Assembly (NCBI GenBank): GCA_026982695.1
Contig: JALSGS010000034.1
Span: 186,001-250,000 of the forward strand
Reading direction: 5' to 3'
DNA length: 64,000 nucleotides
DNA from: Saprospiraceae bacterium
GTDB lineage: Bacteria > Bacteroidota > Bacteroidia > Chitinophagales > Saprospiraceae
Both the position numbers and the translations under genes were made by a program. The notes below the pieces were generated by a model. It searched no databases and was not told where the DNA came from. It was given only the letters and a program-made list of their open reading frames with translations. Below, piece by piece: positions 60,593 through 64,000 of this stretch (position 1 is the first letter of the stretch; each line of letters begins with the position of its first letter).

Positions 60593-61933
60593 TCAGCGTG
60601 CCTGTACTCGCATGCGAATGCCGTACTTTGGCTTGAGTGTGACGAGCGGATGGGGCACGACAGGATGGTCGCTTACTACCTCAAAGCGGAAGTACTGCCA
60701 TAGGGTAGCTAACAGCAGCGTCATTTCGAGCATGGCGAAGTGGTTGCCCACACACATGCGTGGCCCCGCACCAAAGGGCATATAGGCTAGGCGTGGACGC
60801 GTCTTCACAGCTGCTTCTGCAAAATGCTCCGGATCAAAACAACTGGGGTGGCTGTAATAGCGAGGGTGACGATGCACAGCATAAATGCTGATGAACATGA
60901 TAGACTTGCGCGGCACATGGAACCCGCATATGCAGTCTTCGCCTACAGCTTGGCGGCCGATGGCATAGGCAGGGGGATAGAGGCGCATACTTTCTTCTAT
61001 GACTTGGCGCGTCCACTGTAAGCGTGGTAGATCCTCCCATTTGGGCATGTTTCCATTTAGCACTCGGCCGAGCTCTTCATCCAGACGCGCAGCTACTTGT
61101 GGGTGGCGTGCCAACAGCCATAATGTCCAGCTCATGGCTACAGCTGAGGTTTCATGCCCCGCAGCAAAGAGAGTAAGCACTTCGTCGCGAATCTGGCGAT
61201 CGCTCATTTGTGCACCTGTCGCCTCGTCGCGCGCTTGCAGGAGCATACTCAGCAAGTCGTTGGGATAGTGATCGCTGCGACGGCGTGCTTTAATTAAACT
61301 ATACACCATTTGGTCCATCTGCTGCATGTCGCGCCGAAAGTGCCAATGCCGAGGCCATAGCCATGCCAGTGGAATGATGAGTGGATGGGTGGTGCGATAC
61401 ATAATCCACTCTTGGGCTTCACTCATGATGCGGTACATCTCTGCCTGATCAGCTGGATTTTGTGCACTGAAGAGCGTACGCAAGGCAATGCTGGCCGTCA
61501 GTCCCATCATCTCTTGTGCCAGGTCGAGCACTTGACCACTCTTGTAGCGCAAGGAGGTACAATAGCGCTGAGTTTCCTGTTGCATGAGCGCGTAAAGTGC
61601 GCGCAAATGCGATTTTCGGAAAACTGGTTGGATGATGCGGCGCTGGCGTCGCCAATAAACCCCTTCACTGGTGACTAAGCCTTCACCCAGTGCGAGCTTC
61701 AGCTGCCCATAGGCAGGGCTTTTTCGGTAACTTCGATGATTTGCCTGCAAGATGTGGCGAATGGCCTCTAAGTCGGTAATGACGAAAATACGCCTTAAGT
61801 AAAAGTCGAATGAGAAAATCTCACCAATTTCTTGAGTCTTGTGCAGTGGAAAATTGAGTGGGTCGTCTAAAAACTCTCGAGGCGGGCGATACCACCGTGT
61901 ATCGTGCCATCTCGGGGCTTGCTTTCGGGTCAT
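60593..61933 (-). CDS. Cytochrome P450
   Basis: 446 residues. The oxygen-binding I-helix motif AAGHETSA, the ExxR motif in IEESMRLYPPA, and the haem loop FGAGPRMCVG with the thiolate ligand C394 are present. The layout is that of the CYP102/CYP4-like class (fatty-acid type), but the substrate cannot be told from the sequence. It needs a reductase partner that is not in this window. The ATG at 61933 is preferred; a TTG start at 61960 is also in frame. The gene is divergent from TetR with 236 bases between the two starts, and its 3' end abuts the acyl-CoA synthetase remnant. Confidence 0.93.
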   Translation of the reverse strand: MTRKQAPRWHDTRWYRPPREFLDDPLNFPLHKTQEIGEIFSFDFYLRRIFVITDLEAIRHILQANHRSYRKSPAYGQLKLALGEGLVTSEGVYWRRQRRIIQPVFRKSHLRALYALMQQETQRYCTSLRYKSGQVLDLAQEMMGLTASIALRTLFSAQNPADQAEMYRIMSEAQEWIMYRTTHPLIIPLAWLWPRHWHFRRDMQQMDQMVYSLIKARRRSDHYPNDLLSMLLQARDEATGAQMSDRQIRDEVLTLFAAGHETSAVAMSWTLWLLARHPQVAARLDEELGRVLNGNMPKWEDLPRLQWTRQVIEESMRLYPPAYAIGRQAVGEDCICGFHVPRKSIMFISIYAVHRHPRYYSHPSCFDPEHFAEAAVKTRPRLAYMPFGAGPRMCVGNHFAMLEMTLLLATLWQYFRFEVVSDHPVVPHPLVTLKPKYGIRMRVQAR

Positions 61934-62148
61934 GGCAGAGGCAATTTTCTGGATGAGCAATCACTTGGCGCACATCGTGTATACTACGACTTAGCTCAAA
62001 AGTATGCTTGGCCTTTGTGGTGGCATATATGGCTATAAAACAACTGTTTGGGCGTGTAACAGCTGCGCTCAAAGCTTGTTCACCTGCCTGTCGGCAAAAA
62101 AAATAGCAAGCGTTCTTGTGTAAAATAAAAAAAGTTTCGTCCTTTGTG

Positions 62149-62180
62149 TTAACCAAATGGTTAAACCAAATGGGTAATAA
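62149..62180 (+). promoter_or_regulatory. Probable TetR operator, repeated
   Basis: A perfect dyad TTAACCA-AA-TGGTTAA at 62149-62164, followed by a second, degenerate copy ACCAAATGGGTAA at 62165-62177 that overlaps the start codon. The core ACCAAATGG repeats with a 15-base period. Position between the divergent P450 and TetR genes suggests control of both. Confidence 0.7.
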
Positions 62181-62808
62181 TCGAGATATTGACACTACTA
62201 CGCGCATATTGGCAGCGGCTCGAAAGGTGTTTTTGAAAAAAGGCATGGCGGGGGCGCGTATGCAAGAGATAGCTGACGAAGCGGGTATCAACAAGGCTTT
62301 GTTGCACTATTACTTTCGTTCGAAGGATCAGTTGTTCCGGGTGGTATTTGAGCAAGCTATAGGTGAGATGATACCACAGCTGCAGACGGTATTAGCACAG
62401 GAGCTGCCCATACGCGAGAAGCTTCGGGCGTTTATACGAGTATATTTAGAACAATTACAGGCTCATCCGGTGGTGCCCTTGTTTGTGCTTAATGAATTGA
62501 ATCGGGGTGCGGAATCACTTGTGGATATTTTTCGCACACATCTGTTGGTAGACATCCCCTCTGGACAAAAAATGCCACCACAGTTGCTGGTGGAGCAGAT
62601 ACAGGCTGCTCAATTGCGTGGTGAACTACCACCTTACCCTGCAGATCACTTGTTGGTCAACATATTGAGCATGTGCATTTTTCCTTTTTTGGCGCGACCC
62701 ATGCTTCAGTTTTTGTTGCAGCTGGACGATGCGGCTTTCGAGGCTTTTATCGAGGAGCGCATCAATCAGGTGCAGCTTTTTATCGACAGAGCGCTGCGCG
62801 GAGCCTGA
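62170..62808 (+). CDS. TetR/AcrR family transcriptional regulator
   Basis: 212 residues. The helix-turn-helix is visible: TRILAAARKVFLKKGMAGARMQEIADEAGINKALLHYYFRSKDQLFRVVFE (one long HTH region, quoted by its parts: the alpha 3 recognition helix is LLHYYF). The C-terminal ligand-binding domain is helical and hydrophobic. The ATG at 62170 gives MGNNRDIDTT; the frame extends further upstream, but those codons overlap the operator. It is divergent from the P450 gene and followed after 32 bases by a TolC-type gene, so it probably controls an efflux unit and possibly the P450. The inducer is unknown. Confidence 0.92.
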   Translation: MGNNRDIDTTTRILAAARKVFLKKGMAGARMQEIADEAGINKALLHYYFRSKDQLFRVVFEQAIGEMIPQLQTVLAQELPIREKLRAFIRVYLEQLQAHPVVPLFVLNELNRGAESLVDIFRTHLLVDIPSGQKMPPQLLVEQIQAAQLRGELPPYPADHLLVNILSMCIFPFLARPMLQFLLQLDDAAFEAFIEERINQVQLFIDRALRGA

Positions 62809-62840
62809 CCAAAATGCTGTTGAAAAGTAATAGAGCGAGA

Positions 62841-64000
62841 TGAAACGACTTTGGTACGTTTTTGTGTGGAGTTTTTTTCTTTTTTCGATAGTGCGGGCTC
62901 AAGACAGCTTGCACTTGGCTACTTGTTATGAAGCGGCTGTAGCTCATGCACCGGTATTGGCCAATGTCGCTCATTTGGAGTTGCTGGAACAGCATCAGCT
63001 AGCGCAAATAGATGCCATGCGCAAGCCGTCCTTGGCTTTCAAGGCTCAGGGGGTGCTGCAGTCGGAAAGTCTGCAACTCGACTTTCCACCTCAAGTACCT
63101 ATCGATCCTGTCGAGCTCCCATTGTATCGCTTCCAGGCTTATGGGGAGATGCAATATGTATGGTACGATGGTGGGCGCAGTCAGTTGGCCAAAGCGCTAC
63201 AGGCAGCAGCCATTGCTCGCCAACAAGGGGAGCTGCGCGTACAGGCAGACGTAGTGCGCCAGCAAGTGCAAGATCTTTACTTTCAGATCTTGCTATTGCA
63301 TCAACAGTGTCTACTCGTGCGCAGTGGTATTGATGTACTCGACGAGCGCATTGCGGCCTTGGAGGTAGCTCTCAAGCAGGGCGTGGTCACGGAGGGTACA
63401 GTACTCGAGCTTCGGGCAGCACGTTTGACACAAGCAAGCCAACTCCTCCAACTGGAGCATGCAGCGCAAGGCGCACGCGAGATCTTGGGCGTGCTGACAG
63501 GTTTGCCAATCGACAGTAGTACGATTTTGGTGACTCCCTCTCTATCGCTTTTGCCGAAAGGCGACTTTAGCTTGCGCGCTGACATGCAGGTATATGCTTT
63601 GCGAAAAGCAGAATTAACGGCGCAGGCACAGCAGCTCGATGCTCAGAGGCGTCCTACGGTAGCTGCTTTTGCTCAGCTGGGCGTGGGCCTGCCCAATCCG
63701 CTCAACTTTTTTGATGATAATCTCAGCCCTTATAGCATGGTGGGCTTGCATGCTACATGGAGCCCTTTCGACTGGGGGTTGAATGCCCACCGACGCGACG
63801 CACTGAGCGTGCAAGCAATGATGTTGGATCAGCAGCAGCTCCAGCAAGTGCAAGGTCTTGAGGCATCCTATCGCCAAATGATGAGGCGCATAGCGATGCT
63901 CCAGGCATTGCTCGAGCAAGATGAGGTACTATTGGCTATGCGGCAGCAATTAGTTCAAGAAGCAGCTGTACAGTTGGAGCAAGGAGTCATTACCGCTGCT
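62841..64000 (+). CDS. TolC family outer-membrane efflux protein, partial
   Basis: 386 residues read before the window ends without a stop codon. A signal peptide (MKRLWYVFVWSFFLFSIVRAQ) is followed by the long amphipathic helices of a TolC protomer: LATCYEAAVAHAPVLANVAH, then VWYDGGRSQLAKALQAAA, LRVQADVVRQQVQDLYFQILLLHQ and VTEGTVLELRAARLTQASQLLQLEHAA in the first half; and the repeated second half starts around residue 250 (QAQQLDAQRRPTVAAF). It would form the outer-membrane channel of an RND or ABC efflux pump, whose other parts should follow downstream. The ATG at 62841 is 32 bases after TetR. Confidence 0.9.

Noticed and set aside
60419-60703. 94-residue plus-strand open frame as a gene
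   Set aside because: Only its first 20 residues align with an acyl-CoA synthetase; the rest reads out of frame and into the P450 gene, so it is part of the pseudogene.

Overview
The window reads as a stretch of chromosome from a bacterium of the phylum Bacteroidota, with roughly balanced base composition. The evidence is (i) several families largely confined to that phylum (DUF5606, DUF4783, DUF6089, TIGR02757, the long amidophosphoribosyltransferase, a type IX secretion (T9SS) sorting domain and a PorE-like protein), (ii) promoters of the Bacteroidota form TAnnTTTG, several with a TTTG element 21 bases upstream, and (iii) few Shine-Dalgarno sequences. The genus cannot be named from the sequence. 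No tRNA, rRNA, CRISPR array, insertion sequence or prophage was seen.

Layout. 1-1.3 kb: end of sdhA and complete sdhB. 1.4-6.5 kb: a large secreted sugar-dehydrogenase/PKD/cytochrome c lipoprotein with a frameshift near its end, a Tat-exported sugar isomerase-like protein and an enoyl-CoA hydratase. 6.7-19 kb, mostly minus strand: a tiny T9SS-tagged protein, thrS, a GNAT acetyltransferase, a lipoprotein, gpmI, TIGR02757, a glycosyltransferase, an M3 peptidase, DUF5606 and a fused E1 2-oxoacid dehydrogenase. 19-26 kb: a SLC13 transporter, recA, rsmG, a flippase-like membrane protein, an orphan VWA protein and rfbA. 26-29.6 kb: a hybrid histidine kinase with its own Hpt protein. 29.8-39 kb: a purF-type gene, a glucosaminidase-like protein, MscS, MazG-like/dtd, trkH, serS and a membrane zinc peptidase. 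39-45 kb: two tandem exported cyclophilins, moeA and a TPR histidine kinase. 45-55 kb: the PorE-like protein with a SPOR-like tail, purN, an ArsC-like protein, a DUF6089 protein, aminopeptidase P, a lipoprotein and an S9 peptidase. 55-57 kb: proA-proB. 57-60.6 kb: a decayed patch. 60.6-64 kb: a cytochrome P450 divergent from a TetR regulator that is followed by a TolC-type efflux gene running off the end.

Most of the content is housekeeping: translation (thrS, serS, dtd), central metabolism (sdhAB, gpmI, E1), purine and proline synthesis, ion homeostasis, envelope proteins and DNA repair. I do not see a clear new multi-gene system. The parts most worth a second look are: the 57.1-60.6 kb patch, where gltB lacks its synthase half, fabG carries two indels and has lost its catalytic serine, and a remnant of an acyl-CoA synthetase abuts the P450 gene; the TetR/P450/TolC locus with a clean repeated operator; a D-aminoacyl-tRNA deacylase whose Gly-cisPro motif reads Gly-Leu; a PorE-like protein with SPOR in place of OmpA; an orphan VWA protein of the MoxR-associated type; and a nearly cargo-free T9SS protein.
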